Source: Acaryochloris sp. CRU_2_0 (GTDB taxonomy: Bacteria; Cyanobacteriota; Cyanobacteriia; Thermosynechococcales; Thermosynechococcaceae). Taken from it: a stretch of DNA of 41,101 nt. Under the pieces are notes generated by a model that saw only the letters and a program-made list of their open reading frames with translations, ran no database searches and was not told the DNA's origin. Positions 1-9,242 of this stretch are shown here, piece after piece (within the stretch, counting starts at the first letter, position 1; every line of letters begins with the position of its first letter). A program made the translations under genes and the position numbers. The DNA lies in assembly GCA_012034865.1 (NCBI GenBank), contig JAAUOM010000011.1:24001-65101 (forward strand). The letters are read 5' to 3'.

Positions 1-323
1 CCCGCAGTGCTGGCCTTGAGACTGTCGTACTGCTGGGGTTGTAAGAGTCGAGTAAATGGATCGCCAAGGCTATCTAGCATATTGCGGATAGCAGCGTAGG
101 TAGACTCTCGATCCGGCAGGGGTTGCACCAACGCTTTCTGTCGAACCGATCGCCAATCTTGGTGATTAAAAGAGTCATCCACATAGACTTGATCGACTAA
201 CCGCCAAGCTTCACTATAGAGCAGTTGCTCTTCAGATAAAGCGGTTGCCGTGGGCGAAGCCACCAGCCAAATAGAAATTTGGAGAACCAGAACCAGGCAA
301 ATCTGGGAAAAACGCGTAATCAT
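1..323 (-). CDS. ctpA: Carboxyl-terminal processing protease CtpA (N-terminal part, cut by window edge)
   Basis: About 107 residues are visible, read from an ATG at 323-321 to the window edge without a stop. The protein begins with a basic start and a hydrophobic stretch (ITRFSQICLVLVLQISIWL) ending near an Ala-rich site, which looks like a signal peptide. It continues with LYSEAWRLVDQVYVDD and the segment LGDPFTRLL, which is typical of the region preceding the PDZ domain in tail-specific proteases of the S41 family. Known role of the family in cyanobacteria: removal of the C-terminal extension of the photosystem II D1 precursor in the lumen. The PDZ and Ser/Lys catalytic regions lie outside the window. 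It diverges from petB across about 190-220 bp. Assignment to CtpA rather than a CtpB/C paralogue is inferred from the petB neighbourhood. Confidence 0.82.
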   Translation of the reverse strand, partial: MITRFSQICLVLVLQISIWLVASPTATALSEEQLLYSEAWRLVDQVYVDDSFNHQDWRSVRQKALVQPLPDRESTYAAIRNMLDSLGDPFTRLLQPQQYDSLKASTA

Positions 324-546
324 ATCTCTTAAATTCTAACTATAGTTCGAATATATATGGTCTTTTTCAGCTTCAATGGTCTGGTGTAAATCGTTTCGGT
401 TTCCTGGCCTGCCCTTGAAGGCAATTCACCACTTAGACCGATTGAGCCAGTGAGAAAAATACAACTCTGAAATTTTCTGAAAGGAGCATAAGCACTGTGT
501 TACATTTTTTATGAAGAGCGATACATTTTTTGGAACCCCTAGCTTT

Positions 547-1194
547 ATGAGCAAAGTGTACGACTGGTTTGAGGAACGCTTAGAAGTGCAGGCGATTGCC
601 GAAGACATTACCAGCAAGTACGTGCCGCCTCACGTCAACATATTTTATTGTCTGGGTGGAGTAACCCTTACTTGCTTTATTATCCAGTTTGCCACTGGAT
701 TCGCGATGACCTTCTACTACCGTCCCACGGTCACCGAAGCATTTAACTCCATCCAATACATCATGACGCAAGTCAATTTTGGCTGGCTGATTCGATCCAT
801 TCATCGTTGGTCTGCCAGCATGATGGTTCTGATGATGATTCTCCATGTTTTTCGAGTGTATTTAACTGGGGGGTTCAAAAAACCCCGTGAGCTGACTTGG
901 ATCACTGGCGTTATCCTAGCCGTGATTACGGTTACATTCGGTGTGACAGGTTACTCTCTGCCTTGGGATCAAGTTGGGTACTGGGCTGTGAATATTGTTT
1001 CTGGTGTGCCTGCGGCTATTCCAGTTGTGGGGGGCTTCGTAGTTGAATTACTGAGAGGTGGCACCAGCGTTGGCCAATCCACACTCACCCGTTTTTATAG
1101 TCTTCATACCTTTGTATTGCCTTGGCTCATCGCAGTTTTCATGCTGCTACACTTTTTGATGATTCGGAAGCAAGGCATCTCTGGCCCTTTGTAA
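547..1194 (+). CDS. petB: Cytochrome b6 (PetB)
   Basis: Cytochrome b6 is the haem-bearing core subunit of the thylakoid cytochrome b6f complex, passing electrons from plastoquinol to plastocyanin or cytochrome c6. From the ATG at 547 the protein has 215 residues, the usual length, and starts [13 protein letters not shown] as in plastid and cyanobacterial PetB. An in-frame ATG at 511 would add 12 residues ([12 protein letters not shown]) that do not look like the family; neither start has a well-spaced ribosome site (AAGGAG at 481-486 is far upstream). Visible hallmarks are [27 protein letters not shown], the haem-ligand segments [12 protein letters not shown] with [10 protein letters not shown], and [13 protein letters not shown]. 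The Cys in IFYCLGG is the expected covalent haem c(n) attachment site. petD follows after about 120 bp on the same strand, the normal cyanobacterial petBD operon. Confidence 0.97.
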   Translation: MSKVYDWFEERLEVQAIAEDITSKYVPPHVNIFYCLGGVTLTCFIIQFATGFAMTFYYRPTVTEAFNSIQYIMTQVNFGWLIRSIHRWSASMMVLMMILHVFRVYLTGGFKKPRELTWITGVILAVITVTFGVTGYSLPWDQVGYWAVNIVSGVPAAIPVVGGFVVELLRGGTSVGQSTLTRFYSLHTFVLPWLIAVFMLLHFLMIRKQGISGPL

Positions 1195-1313
1195 ATTCTG
1201 TGAGGCTCTGAAGCGGGTTTTCTGCATTCAGGGTCTCAGACTGTTTGGCAGTAACGTCATCAAAAGAACCCTTACCTGCTGACCCCCAAATAGAATGGAG
1301 AACATGCATCACT

Positions 1314-1799
1314 ATGGGCAAAATATTTAAACAACCTGATCTAAACGATCAACAACTTAAGGAAAAACTGAAAAAAGGCATGGGTCATAACTATTATGGT
1401 GAGCCTGCTTGGCCTAATGACCTTCTCTATGTTTTTCCAGTGGTAATTATGGGAACCATTGCCTTGGTGATTGGGCTAGCGGTTCTGGATCCGGCCATGG
1501 TAGGGGAGCCTTCCAACCCCTTTGCCACTCCTTTGGAAATTCTACCGGAATGGTATCTATACCCTGTGTTTCAGATTTTGCGGACGGTTCCCAACAAGTT
1601 GTTGGGCGTGCTCTTGCAGACCACGATTCCTCTGGGATTGATGTTAATCCCCTTTATTGAGAACGTTAACAAGTTCCAGAATCCTTTCCGCCGACCTATT
1701 GCCACCAGTGTCTTTCTATTCAGCGTTGTCGTTACCTTGTGGTTAGGGATTGGGGCTACCTTGCCTATCGATAAGTCTCTGACCTTAGGCTTGTTCTAA
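1314..1799 (+). CDS. petD: Cytochrome b6f complex subunit IV (PetD)
   Basis: Subunit IV completes the quinol-oxidising site of the cytochrome b6f complex in the thylakoid membrane. From the ATG at 1314 it is 161 residues, close to the family's 160, with a GGAG about 15 bases upstream. The reading frame is open from 1245, but the 23 extra residues resemble nothing in the family and were left out. Hallmarks are [23 protein letters not shown], the quinol-site segment [22 protein letters not shown] (PEWY motif), [26 protein letters not shown] and the C-terminus DKSLTLGLF. Three membrane spans are evident. It is co-directional with petB and followed by a hairpin terminator at 1845-1885. Confidence 0.97.
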   Translation: MGKIFKQPDLNDQQLKEKLKKGMGHNYYGEPAWPNDLLYVFPVVIMGTIALVIGLAVLDPAMVGEPSNPFATPLEILPEWYLYPVFQILRTVPNKLLGVLLQTTIPLGLMLIPFIENVNKFQNPFRRPIATSVFLFSVVVTLWLGIGATLPIDKSLTLGLF

Positions 1800-1844
1800 A
1801 CTCTCCAGCGTCTAGCTTCATTCATCTTAGCGTTATTCATTTTT

Positions 1845-1885
1845 GAGCATCTGCTTGCTTTAGCTAAAACAGATGCTCTTTATTA
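1845..1885 (+). terminator. Rho-independent-type terminator of petBD
   Basis: GAGCATCTG (1845-1853) pairs perfectly with CAGATGCTC (1870-1878), a 9-bp stem followed directly by TTTATTATT. It lies 45 bases after the petD stop. Confidence 0.75.
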
Positions 1886-2191
1886 TTGAAAAGCCTAATC
1901 TATAAACAAATCTTATATATTTTCTGAAAGGAAGATCGCTACGATTCCCAAAAAATTCTGCCAATTAAAATCTATAAAAATAAAATATGTACTGAGAGTC
2001 TAGCCTTTAAAAATAAATAACCAGAAGCGGTCTTGAAAATTGTAAATAATTGTTAATTTTACTCAGGAATGGGACTGACAATTCTCAGAATCTTGTGTTA
2101 CCTTAGTATCCTATGAATTAGAAAAACTCATAACACTTATCCCTTTAGCTCTCATAATCGAAGATCTTCATCTGAATCAATCATTGAGGTT

Positions 2192-2216
2192 AAGTACCCA
2201 GCATAGGTGCTTTTTT
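2192..2216 (+). terminator. Orphan terminator-like hairpin
   Basis: AAGTACC (2192-2198) pairs with GGTGCTT (2206-2212), including one G-U pair, with a 7-base loop and six T from 2211 to 2216. No protein gene ends just upstream on the plus strand, so it could end a small RNA transcript or a long petD read-through. Confidence 0.45.
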
Positions 2217-2383
2217 AAGGGTCTAGGTTTTATCTTCATGGGGCTTGGGTGTTAAGAGTCATCACTGTAAAGCTAGATTGGTTTTTAAATCAATCTCACT
2301 TTTCTTGTTGATGCTGAAAACGGTTATAGCCCTTTACAACAAACGGTTCCGGCTTGTGGTAAAGATTCTTTGTTTATGGAAGT

Positions 2384-2617
2384 TTGCGTTTATCTAACTT
2401 TCGTAAGGGTTGTGTGTGCATATTTTGGCGTTTTTTGGGGTCAATGATTGCCCCTCTGTTTGCTGCTTGCTACTGTCCTCCTCCCCTGATTTTGTTGTTC
2501 ACCATGTATACCCTCCCCTTTCCAGTCTTAATCCTCATTGTTGCCTCTTTGTATTTGTCAGCGATTCATGTTCTATTGCGGTTGTTACAAAATCGCAATC
2601 TGTTTCGGCGGCCTTAG
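2384..2617 (+). CDS. Possible small membrane protein (doubtful)
   Basis: A 77-residue frame starting at TTG, or about 57 residues from an internal ATG at 2444. It is strongly hydrophobic: PLILLFTMYTLPFPVLILI then VASLYLSAIHVLLRLLQ could form two membrane spans followed by a basic tail (QNRNLFRRP). No clear ribosome site is seen, a second frame overlaps it (2410-2625), and I do not recognise a family. It may be chance in a T-rich region. Confidence 0.2.
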   Translation: MRLSNFRKGCVCIFWRFLGSMIAPLFAACYCPPPLILLFTMYTLPFPVLILIVASLYLSAIHVLLRLLQNRNLFRRP

Positions 2618-2861
2618 GTTCATAGCTTGCCAGTGGCCTACCAGCACCATCTCTAATCAGATCTGAAATTACTCGCACCTAATTTATTCCTCAGTTGGCA
2701 TGGTCAATCTTACCTGCATAAGAACTCAGTAGACCAAATTTTGAGAGAAGCCTTTGGCTATATGAGATTAGGAGAGTTTGGCCTAAATATTGAGTTTATC
2801 AAGATGACAGAATGGGTAAGCTAATAATGAATCCCATGCTCGGTATTAAGGAATATATTCA

Positions 2862-3194
2862 ATGGGCAGATTAATTGGCTTGGGCTTGCTGGCAATTGGA
2901 TTTTACTTCATGGGTCAGAACATTTATTTCACCACCAATGTTTACCCTTATTGGTGGCGTGGGATTGCAGCAGATGCTTCTGTGTTTTTCCTTACAGGGG
3001 GGGTAGTCTCGCTATTCTTCCTGCCTAGACGAGAGAAAGCTTTGGGGTCGATTCTTGTGGGTATTGGGGCGTTGCTGATTTTCTTTGGTAGCCGTGCCGT
3101 CCTCAACCCCACTAGTTTATGGCAGTTTTGTTTGTCGTTTGGGTGTTTTGTGGCTGGATATCAACTTTTCAGCACTGGCAGATTGAATATTTAG
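2862..3194 (+). CDS. Small integral membrane protein, unknown function
   Basis: A 110-residue protein with an ATG start and about four hydrophobic segments: residues 3-17 (RLIGLGLLAIGFYFM), roughly 38-53 (ASVFFLTGGVVSLFFL), 61-76 (LGSILVGIGALLIFFG) and 88-103. A short basic loop (PRREKA) separates the second and third. The regular pattern of spans and loops supports a real protein, and such short multi-span proteins are common in cyanobacteria, but I do not recognise a named family or a function. It stands alone between the non-coding region and def. Confidence 0.6.
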   Translation: MGRLIGLGLLAIGFYFMGQNIYFTTNVYPYWWRGIAADASVFFLTGGVVSLFFLPRREKALGSILVGIGALLIFFGSRAVLNPTSLWQFCLSFGCFVAGYQLFSTGRLNI

Positions 3195-3364
3195 TCAGGT
3201 GACTCCATTGATCCGTGTTAAATAGATTGAGGATGCCCTAGCCACAATTTACTGTCAATCCTGAGGGACTTAAGTCTGGATTGAGTACAATACTATTAAA
3301 GGCCTTCTCAAAATTTAAAGGTCTGCTCATGTTCTAGTTGCTGTGCTGCCATTCAAGATTAGTT

Positions 3365-3933
3365 ATGTCTTCTGAAGGACTTGTTGATAAACGTAAACTC
3401 AAAAAACCGCCCTTAAATATCCATGTCCTAGCGATCGCGTCCTAAGACAGACAGCCAAACGCATCTCTAAAGTCGATGATGAAATCCGTGAATTAGCACG
3501 GCAGATGTTGCAGACAATGTACAGTGCTGATGGTATTGGCTTAGCAGCGCCCCAGGTGGCGGCGGGAAAACAGTTGATCGTGGTGGATATAGACCCCGAG
3601 GAATCTGCTAATCCACCCATGATCTTGATTAATCCCCAAATTCGCCGACACAGTAGCGATTTAGCCTTGGGTCAAGAAGGGTGCTTGAGTATTCCCGGCG
3701 TTTATTTGGATGTGCGACGACCGGAACTTATTGAAGTCGCTTATAAAGACGAACAGGGTAGACCCCAAGCCATTGTGGCCACCGACCTGTTATCCCGTGT
3801 GATTCAACATGAGATGGATCATCTGACCGGGGTGATGTTTGTAGACCGAGTGGAAAATGGCTTGCTGTTGAATCAAGCCTTGACCAAACACGGCTTTTCC
3901 AAAGGAGCAGTTAAACCCATCGCTGCGGCATAG
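3365..3933 (+). pseudogene. def: Peptide deformylase, interrupted by a one-base frameshift
   Basis: Peptide deformylase removes the N-formyl group from new proteins using a metal ion. Translation from the ATG at 3365 gives MSSEGLVDKRKLKKPPLNIH and then stops at 3443-3445. One extra base beside 3431 restores the expected continuation (VLGDRVLRQTAKRISKVDDE) and a 189-residue protein. All catalytic motifs lie after the break: GIGLAAPQ (motif 1), EGCLSIPG with the metal-binding Cys (motif 2), and QHEMDH with the two His ligands and catalytic Glu (motif 3). An internal ATG at 3505 could in principle give a 142-residue fragment lacking the N-terminal helix. The break falls in a GCGATCGC octamer. 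The stop overlaps the dprA start by one base. Sequencing error seems more likely than a true loss, although many cyanobacteria have a second def. Confidence 0.88.
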
Positions 3934-5066
3934 TGGAAGAACGCGCATATTGCTTAGCTTGGTCACAAATTCCTGGTGTTGGTCCTGTGGCTCTCAAGCG
4001 TCTCCAGCAGCGCTTTGGCCAGCTCAGTCAGGCTTGGGTTGCAGACCTACATGCCTTGGCCACTGTCCCTGGTATGGGTCCGCAAACGTTGCAGACTATT
4101 GAGAACTATCGGAAATCTGTAGATCCCTCTCAACTCTTGTCGGAGCATCAACAGCGCAACCCTCATTTTTGGAGCATGGCGGATGCTCCCTATCCACGGA
4201 TGCTCTTGGAGATGGGTGATCCACCCCCCTTGCTCTACTATCGGGGACAAGTCCAAATAACAGAAAATCAGGGAAATACTCCTCTAGTGGCGATCGTGGG
4301 CACCCGCGACCCCTCAGAATACGCGAAACGCTGGACCCGCAAAATTGCCTATGCCCTGGCACAACGGGGGATGACTGTCGTTTCAGGGATGGCGGAAGGC
4401 ATTGATACCCAGGCTCATTTAGGGTGTTTAGACGGGGGTGGGCGCACCATTGCCGTTTTAGGGACAGGGGTAGATATGATTTATCCGCCTCGCAATCAAG
4501 GGTTGTATCAAAAAATCCAGGATCAAGGACTGCTGGTGAGTGAGTATCCGGCAGGAACCCAACCGAATCGAGCGCATTTTCCGCGACGCAACCGCATCGT
4601 AGCTGGGTTGAGTCGGGCGGTATTGGTCATGGAAGCCCCTAGCAAATCGGGGGCATTAATTACCGCCTATCAAGCCAATGAATATGGTCGGGATATTTAT
4701 GTATTGCCCGGTTCCCTGGATAATCCACGGGCGATAGGATGCTTAGGTCTGGTTCAACGAGGCGCTCACCTCATCCTGGGTATTGGGCAATTGCTAGATC
4801 AATTGGGGATGATTCCTCCCCTGCAACCCGAAGCACCCTCCCCTTCACCCCTAGACATTCCCCCATCACTGCCCCCAGAGCAAGCCACCCTGTTGGCAAC
4901 TCTAGTGCAGTTGTGTGAGCAATCCGCAGAAGGCTCAGTCCCCTTTGATCTGCTGGTACAAACCCTTAATCAACCCGCAGGGCAATTATCTGGGCTGATC
5001 TTACAGTTAGAATTACAAGGATGTGTCACCCAACTGCCAGGAATGCGCTATGCCCCTAGAATGTGA
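3933..5066 (+). CDS. dprA: DNA-processing protein DprA
   Basis: DprA binds incoming single-stranded DNA and loads RecA during natural transformation; it is cytoplasmic. The 377-residue protein starts at GTG (3933), which shares its first base with the def stop codon, so the two are probably co-translated. The N-terminus has helix-hairpin-helix-like segments (QIPGVGPVALKRLQQRFG, VPGMGPQTLQTI). The Rossmann-like core starts around residue 117 (VAIVGTRDPSEYAKRW) and contains VVSGMAEGIDTQAH, AVLGTGVD, SEYPAGTQPNRAHFPRRNRI and SKSGALITAYQANEYGR, the standard DprA signatures. The last 60 or so residues, after a Pro-rich linker, look like the winged-helix domain found in longer family members. Confidence 0.95.
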   Translation: MEERAYCLAWSQIPGVGPVALKRLQQRFGQLSQAWVADLHALATVPGMGPQTLQTIENYRKSVDPSQLLSEHQQRNPHFWSMADAPYPRMLLEMGDPPPLLYYRGQVQITENQGNTPLVAIVGTRDPSEYAKRWTRKIAYALAQRGMTVVSGMAEGIDTQAHLGCLDGGGRTIAVLGTGVDMIYPPRNQGLYQKIQDQGLLVSEYPAGTQPNRAHFPRRNRIVAGLSRAVLVMEAPSKSGALITAYQANEYGRDIYVLPGSLDNPRAIGCLGLVQRGAHLILGIGQLLDQLGMIPPLQPEAPSPSPLDIPPSLPPEQATLLATLVQLCEQSAEGSVPFDLLVQTLNQPAGQLSGLILQLELQGCVTQLPGMRYAPRM

Positions 5067-5143
5067 ACTGGACATCAGGGGTTGGCCTATTGGTTTTCTC
5101 CTCTGCCCAGATAGACTACTAGGGTACAGGTAAACGATGAGAA

Positions 5144-6508
5144 TCAAGCAGGAATAGAATTCTGGGCTAAGAAGGGTTGCCCCGTTAAGCTGAAAGGTCG
5201 AACCTCGGTGACTTGTACCTCCACAATTTGGCCACGCAGTTCCTCAATATTGCCTGGGAAAAATGTCAGTCGATTTCCACGGGTACGACCCATGACTTGG
5301 GTAGGGTCTTTAGGATTTTGGTCTTCCACTAGGATGGTTTCAATGCGGTTGGCATAGCGGTGCGATCGCACCGCCACAGTTTGAGCCACGAGATGATTCA
5401 AACGCTGCAACCTATCAGCTTTGACCTCCTCACTGAGTTGATTGGTCCACTGCGCCGCAGGTGTCCCTGGACGAGGGGAATAGGCGGCGGTATTGAGCTG
5501 ATCGAATTCAATGTCTTCGACTAGCTTTAAGGTATTGAGAAACTGTGCTTCCGTTTCACCTGGAAAGCCGACAATGGCATCGGCACTAATGGAGGCATCC
5601 GGCATTAAGTCCCGGATTTTATCAATAATCCGACGGTATTTCTCTTGGGTATAGCCGCGAGTCATCGCCTTGAGCACATCGTTATCCCCAGACTGAAAGG
5701 GAATGTGGAAATGCTCACAGACTTTGGGCAACTCATGACAAGCCTGGATCAAACGGTCTGTAAAATAGCGCGGATGGCTGGTGGCAAATCGAATTCGCTC
5801 AATTCCAGGGACATCATGGACAAAATACAGTAAATCCGTCAGAGTATGCTGATGTCGGCCTTCAGGGTTTATCCCTTGCAAATCTCGACCATAGGCATCA
5901 ATATTTTGACCCAGAAGGGTGACTTCTTTGTAGCCCTGTTCCCCCAACTGAATCATCTCCGCTCGAATCGCTGCGGGGGTGCGAGATTGTTCAATACCTC
6001 GGACATTGGGGACGACACAATAGGTGCAGCGCTCGTTACACCCGTAAATCACGTTCACCCAAGCCGTCACCGGGCTATCCCGCCGGGGCTTGGTAATATC
6101 TTCAACAATATGAATGGGTTCTGTGGCCACAATTTGTTGCCCGGTGGCCACTTGTTCGAGTAACTCCTGGAGCCGATTAGCATGTTGGGGACCCATGATC
6201 AGATCGAGTTCTGGCACTCGTCGAAGGAGGGCATCTCCTTCTTGTTGGGCAACACAACCTGCTACCACTAAGGTCAGACCGGGTTCTGTCTGTTTGCGTT
6301 TAGCCTGACGACCTAAATAGGAATAGACTTTTTGCTCAGCATTATCGCGGATCGTGCAGGTATTGTAGAGAATCAGATTGGCCTCATCTGGGGTTTCTGA
6401 CCACTGAAAGCCCATGTTTTCTAGGACCCCCGCCATCCGTTCAGAATCGGCTTTGTTCATCTGACAGCCAAAGGTCGTGATGTGATATCGGCGCGAATCT
6501 GAAGTCAT
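5144..6508 (-). CDS. miaB: tRNA-2-methylthio-N6-isopentenyladenosine synthase (MiaB)
   Basis: MiaB is a radical-SAM enzyme that adds a methylthio group to i6A37 of tRNAs reading UNN codons. Starting at the ATG at 6508 gives 454 residues beginning [20 protein letters not shown], the normal N-terminus; the frame runs back to 6637, but those 43 residues do not resemble MiaB. The three N-terminal cluster cysteines are C15 (FGCQMN), C51 (NTCTIR) and C85 (AGCVAQ). The radical-SAM cluster is C157, C161 and C164 (GCNERCTYC). The segment near the C-terminus ([11 protein letters not shown] to [13 protein letters not shown]) is the RNA-binding TRAM domain. It is convergent with dprA. A related RimO assignment is less likely because of the sequence around the SAM motif and the [14 protein letters not shown] segment. 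Confidence 0.95.
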   Translation of the reverse strand: MTSDSRRYHITTFGCQMNKADSERMAGVLENMGFQWSETPDEANLILYNTCTIRDNAEQKVYSYLGRQAKRKQTEPGLTLVVAGCVAQQEGDALLRRVPELDLIMGPQHANRLQELLEQVATGQQIVATEPIHIVEDITKPRRDSPVTAWVNVIYGCNERCTYCVVPNVRGIEQSRTPAAIRAEMIQLGEQGYKEVTLLGQNIDAYGRDLQGINPEGRHQHTLTDLLYFVHDVPGIERIRFATSHPRYFTDRLIQACHELPKVCEHFHIPFQSGDNDVLKAMTRGYTQEKYRRIIDKIRDLMPDASISADAIVGFPGETEAQFLNTLKLVEDIEFDQLNTAAYSPRPGTPAAQWTNQLSEEVKADRLQRLNHLVAQTVAVRSHRYANRIETILVEDQNPKDPTQVMGRTRGNRLTFFPGNIEELRGQIVEVQVTEVRPFSLTGQPFLAQNSIPA

Positions 6509-6734
6509 AAAGTTATATAAAGCAGCGAGGGGTTGAGCAGGTCTTAGCAGCAAGACTTTACCTATGGTAAGCCACCCTGGAATGAGTTCGCGATAAAAGA
6601 CAGCAAGCAGCTCCACTTCAATAGGGTGAAACCTCATGATTCCATACCTGCTGAGCTAACCGATGTACGCCCAGGACTTGAGTTAATATCAAGATGGGCC
6701 AGCAATCTTATATAGGCTGCTTTAGGAACGCAAA

Positions 6735-7978
6735 ATGTCCAATCGGCTGAAGTTTTTTAGAGAACAAATGGCGGCTTTTGAGGGAAGTGCTGATCCTCAG
6801 AAAGCTATTGAGGGTGGCTATTATGTTCCTGAACCCAGAAAGTCAGCATCTTCATTGCTTGCACGGGTTGGTCTACGACCCTCTGCTACCCATCTTTTAA
6901 TGGGTGGAATTGGATCAGGAAAAACCACTCAACTGCACATTGCTTGCAATCAATTCAACAGCATAGGAGGTATTTCGGCTTATTATGTTGATGTCAGTAC
7001 GTACACAGATATCTCTAAAATGTCGCCTGGGGTTCTAAGTGCGATCGCAGGATTAGTTTTATCGAAACTTATCGAGGACAATCAAGATAACGAAATCAAA
7101 CATTATCAGGATTTAATTACAAAATATGCCTACGGCTATTCAGAAAATTTACAAGATTTAATAGCTCATGAGAGAGATCTAATCTCTAGGATAAAAAATC
7201 CTCTTTTTGGAGAATTAGCTACTAAAGTAAGGCAAAAAAAGGAGTTTTGAATTTATCAACAGAAACTATAGAGATGCAAAAGGCTATCAAAGGTCTTAAT
7301 CAAGCTGCATCTTCAAAAAATGGAGATATCATTCTTTTGTTTGATGGATTAGATCACCTTAATAATGTTCAGGTATTTTCGCAGATCGTTACAACTGACG
7401 TGCAACAACTTTCAGCAGCGGGTATTGGAGTTGTGCTTGTGGGTCCGTTGCTAGTGGCCTATAGCCAATATCGAGACATTATTGAGCCAGCCGTAAACTA
7501 CACAAGCTACCAATCTTGTTTCGATCTTGAAAATGATCCAGAAGCGCGTACATTTTTTGAAAAAGTCTTGAGTGTGCGATCGCCGAAGGCGGGTCTTCGA
7601 CCATCTCTAGAAAACTTCTTGGAAGAACCTGCAATTGAAAGCCTAGTTAATTACTCTGGTGGAGTGCTGAGAGATTTAATTAATCTAGCGCAATCTTCTA
7701 TTGAAGAAGCCTATATTTCCGACGAAGAAAGCTTGAAATCAGAGCATGTTGAAATAGCGGCTAATTCCTTGGGTAGAGCTAAAATGCTGAGCATTTCAGA
7801 TCAAGATCTTGATGTGCTTAAGAAAGTTGCTGAAACAGGAAATTTCATTCCTAGAACTGATGTAGAAATCAGATTACTCATGACTGGACGAATTCTTGAG
7901 TATCAATATCCTAGAAGACGTTTTGCTGTTCATCCAACAATTTTGCTGCTGATGCAGGAACTCTGCCATCCAATGTAA
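6735..7978 (+). pseudogene. P-loop ATPase of an accessory operon, interrupted by a one-base frameshift
   Basis: Two frames (6735-7250 and 7247-7978) together encode one ATPase of about 414 residues. The first holds Walker A, GGIGSGKT at residues 57-64. The second begins inside the ATPase core and holds a Walker B-like strand, IILLFDGLDHL, followed by a sensor-like GIGVVLVGPLLV and a C-terminal part that resembles the helical lid and winged helix of AAA/STAND ATPases (VNYSGGVLRDLINLAQ; then LMTGRILEYQYPRRRFAVHP). Adding one base to the run of seven A at 7234-7240 joins them. The frames overlap by ATGA, so coupled translation is possible, but splitting a P-loop domain between Walker A and B would be unusual. 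An ATG with AGGA upstream starts the operon. I do not know the function; the build suggests a regulatory or defence NTPase. Confidence 0.7.
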
Positions 7979-7983
7979 TCTTT

Positions 7984-8580
7984 ATGCTGACATCTCTTCC
8001 TTTGGCCTCTACAGATGAGTTATTCCAGAGACTTGGAGTACAACCAACTGGCAACATCTGGACGGTGCTAGTTGTAGATGCCTTAGACATGGATGAAGTC
8101 ATTGAAGACTTGAGTGAAACAATTGCTGTTTTTACCGAATGTCCAATTAAAGTTATTCCTGCTCAGACTCAGGTTTCTGAGCTAATTGAGCAGGTTCAGC
8201 AATCTTCTGAAGACTATTTATTGCTATGGGCGTTTGCAGCCTGGACTTGTGAAGATTGGCAAAAATTTGATGCGGCTAGAAGCCAACTCATCAAGCCTCG
8301 TGGTGGCATGTTGGTCTTATCCTCCTCCTATACATCAATGATGTTAAATTGTGCGCCTAACTTTTGCAGTTGGGTTGGTTCTCGTTTTTATTCCTTAGCT
8401 AAAGACAGGGAATTTTTGACTGAGCAAGAACGTGAGATAAGGTTGGCGGCACTCCGAGAATGGTTTGGACGTTCCGATGCTGAAGTCATTGAATCTGCGG
8501 AATCCCATCAACTACCTGCGACGCCTGAGTATGGTGAATGGTTAGTGCTTCTGGGACGGGGTGACCTGATTGAGCGATAG
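7984..8580 (+). CDS. Unknown protein, second gene of the accessory operon
   Basis: A 198-residue protein that starts five bases after the ATPase stop and ends inside the next gene, so it is almost certainly co-translated with both. It appears to be a soluble alpha/beta protein: a strand-like WTVLVVDAL, amphipathic helices, the segment YLLLWAFAAWTCEDWQKFDAARSQL, a second hydrophobic strand GGMLVLSSSYTSMML, and a charged helical region with EQEREIRLAALREWFG. No P-loop, nuclease signature, signal peptide or membrane span is visible. The order of conserved-looking strands could be a degenerate nucleotide-binding fold acting as partner to the ATPase, but that is a guess. I do not recognise the family. 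Confidence 0.65.
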   Translation: MLTSLPLASTDELFQRLGVQPTGNIWTVLVVDALDMDEVIEDLSETIAVFTECPIKVIPAQTQVSELIEQVQQSSEDYLLLWAFAAWTCEDWQKFDAARSQLIKPRGGMLVLSSSYTSMMLNCAPNFCSWVGSRFYSLAKDREFLTEQEREIRLAALREWFGRSDAEVIESAESHQLPATPEYGEWLVLLGRGDLIER

Positions 8581-9242
8581 AGATATATGGCAGGAATATT
8601 GCGATAAGATTCAAGCCCGAACGTGGGAGGCAGTACCATCTAGCAGATTTAAAACAGCGCAGCAACTGCGAGGTCAAATTCTTAAATGTTTAACACAGGC
8701 AAGTGATGAAGGGATCTTGGCCACTAAGCTTCACGAGATTCATGGCTTACTAAAGCTTGCAGAATCTATACAGGATGGGGCAAATGTCTATGAAATTTTA
8801 GGCGGTCAGCGCAACTTCAATCGCAATAAAGAGATCCCACATTTTGAACGAGTTGACGGATGTTGGTTCGACTTTGCTATTTCAATTGACCAAGAACCTA
8901 AACCTGCTGAGATTCTTGGTTTTAATTTTGAAATTCGTTTCCCTGATACACTAATACCAATTCTTGATGAGTGTGCATTGCAAATATCATTGTATTAAAA
9001 GCATTCCAGGTATTGAATTTAGTGCATGTTCTCTGAGAATTAGTATAACTGCTCAGTTCTTGCGCTTCGATCTCAACCTACCAGGACATGATAACCAAGA
9101 TCGAGGAATGCAATTTCATCTACATCCCGGTAGCGATGACCTGATGATTCACAGTCCGCCGATGTCGCCCCTGGAAATTTTATATTTGTTTTTGTATGGC
9201 CTGCCGCTGCCAGATAAGCGCCGCTCTCAGCGTCATGTCTAA
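8570..9242 (+). pseudogene. Third gene of the accessory operon, probably disrupted by a ~94-bp insertion
   Basis: The first frame (8570-8998, TTG start overlapping the previous gene by 11 bases) gives 142 residues ending in FNFEIRFPDTLIPILDE and a few more before a stop. A second frame (open through to 9242) contains QFLRFDLNLPGHDN, HLHPGSDDL and MSPLEILYLFLYGL, which I recognise as a recurring C-terminal block in bacterial hypothetical proteins, normally joined directly after a segment like FEIRFPDTxxP. Removing 94 bases (about 8960-9053) would fuse the two in frame into 192 residues. The near-identical 9-mers CAATTCTTG (8958) and CAGTTCTTG (9054) flank the extra segment. The domain has conserved His and Asp residues in HLHPGSDD that could bind metal or act in catalysis, but its function is unknown to me. 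Confidence 0.5.

Larger units (their letters stand above)
1886..2861. other. Long stretch without a convincing gene
   Basis: About 1 kb of AT-rich DNA between the petD terminator and the gene at 2862. No protein with recognisable similarity is visible and no tRNA-like fold was seen. It holds a second terminator-like hairpin at 2192-2216, a short inverted repeat at 2275-2296 (AGATTG/CAATCT), and a weak hydrophobic reading frame near 2384-2617 listed separately. The orphan terminator leaves room for a small RNA ending near 2216. Confidence 0.5.

Noticed and set aside
511..546. Longer PetB start at 511
   Set aside because: The extra 12 residues do not resemble cytochrome b6, and the start at 547 gives the usual 215 residues.
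7226..7250. Programmed frameshift on the A run of the ATPase gene
   Set aside because: An A-rich slippery site is possible, but four unrelated genes in the window show the same one-base loss, so a sequence error is preferred.
8561..8590. Frameshift fusing the second and third genes of the accessory operon
   Set aside because: The frame change is in the opposite direction to the other breaks, and a short overlap with TTG start is a normal form of translational coupling.
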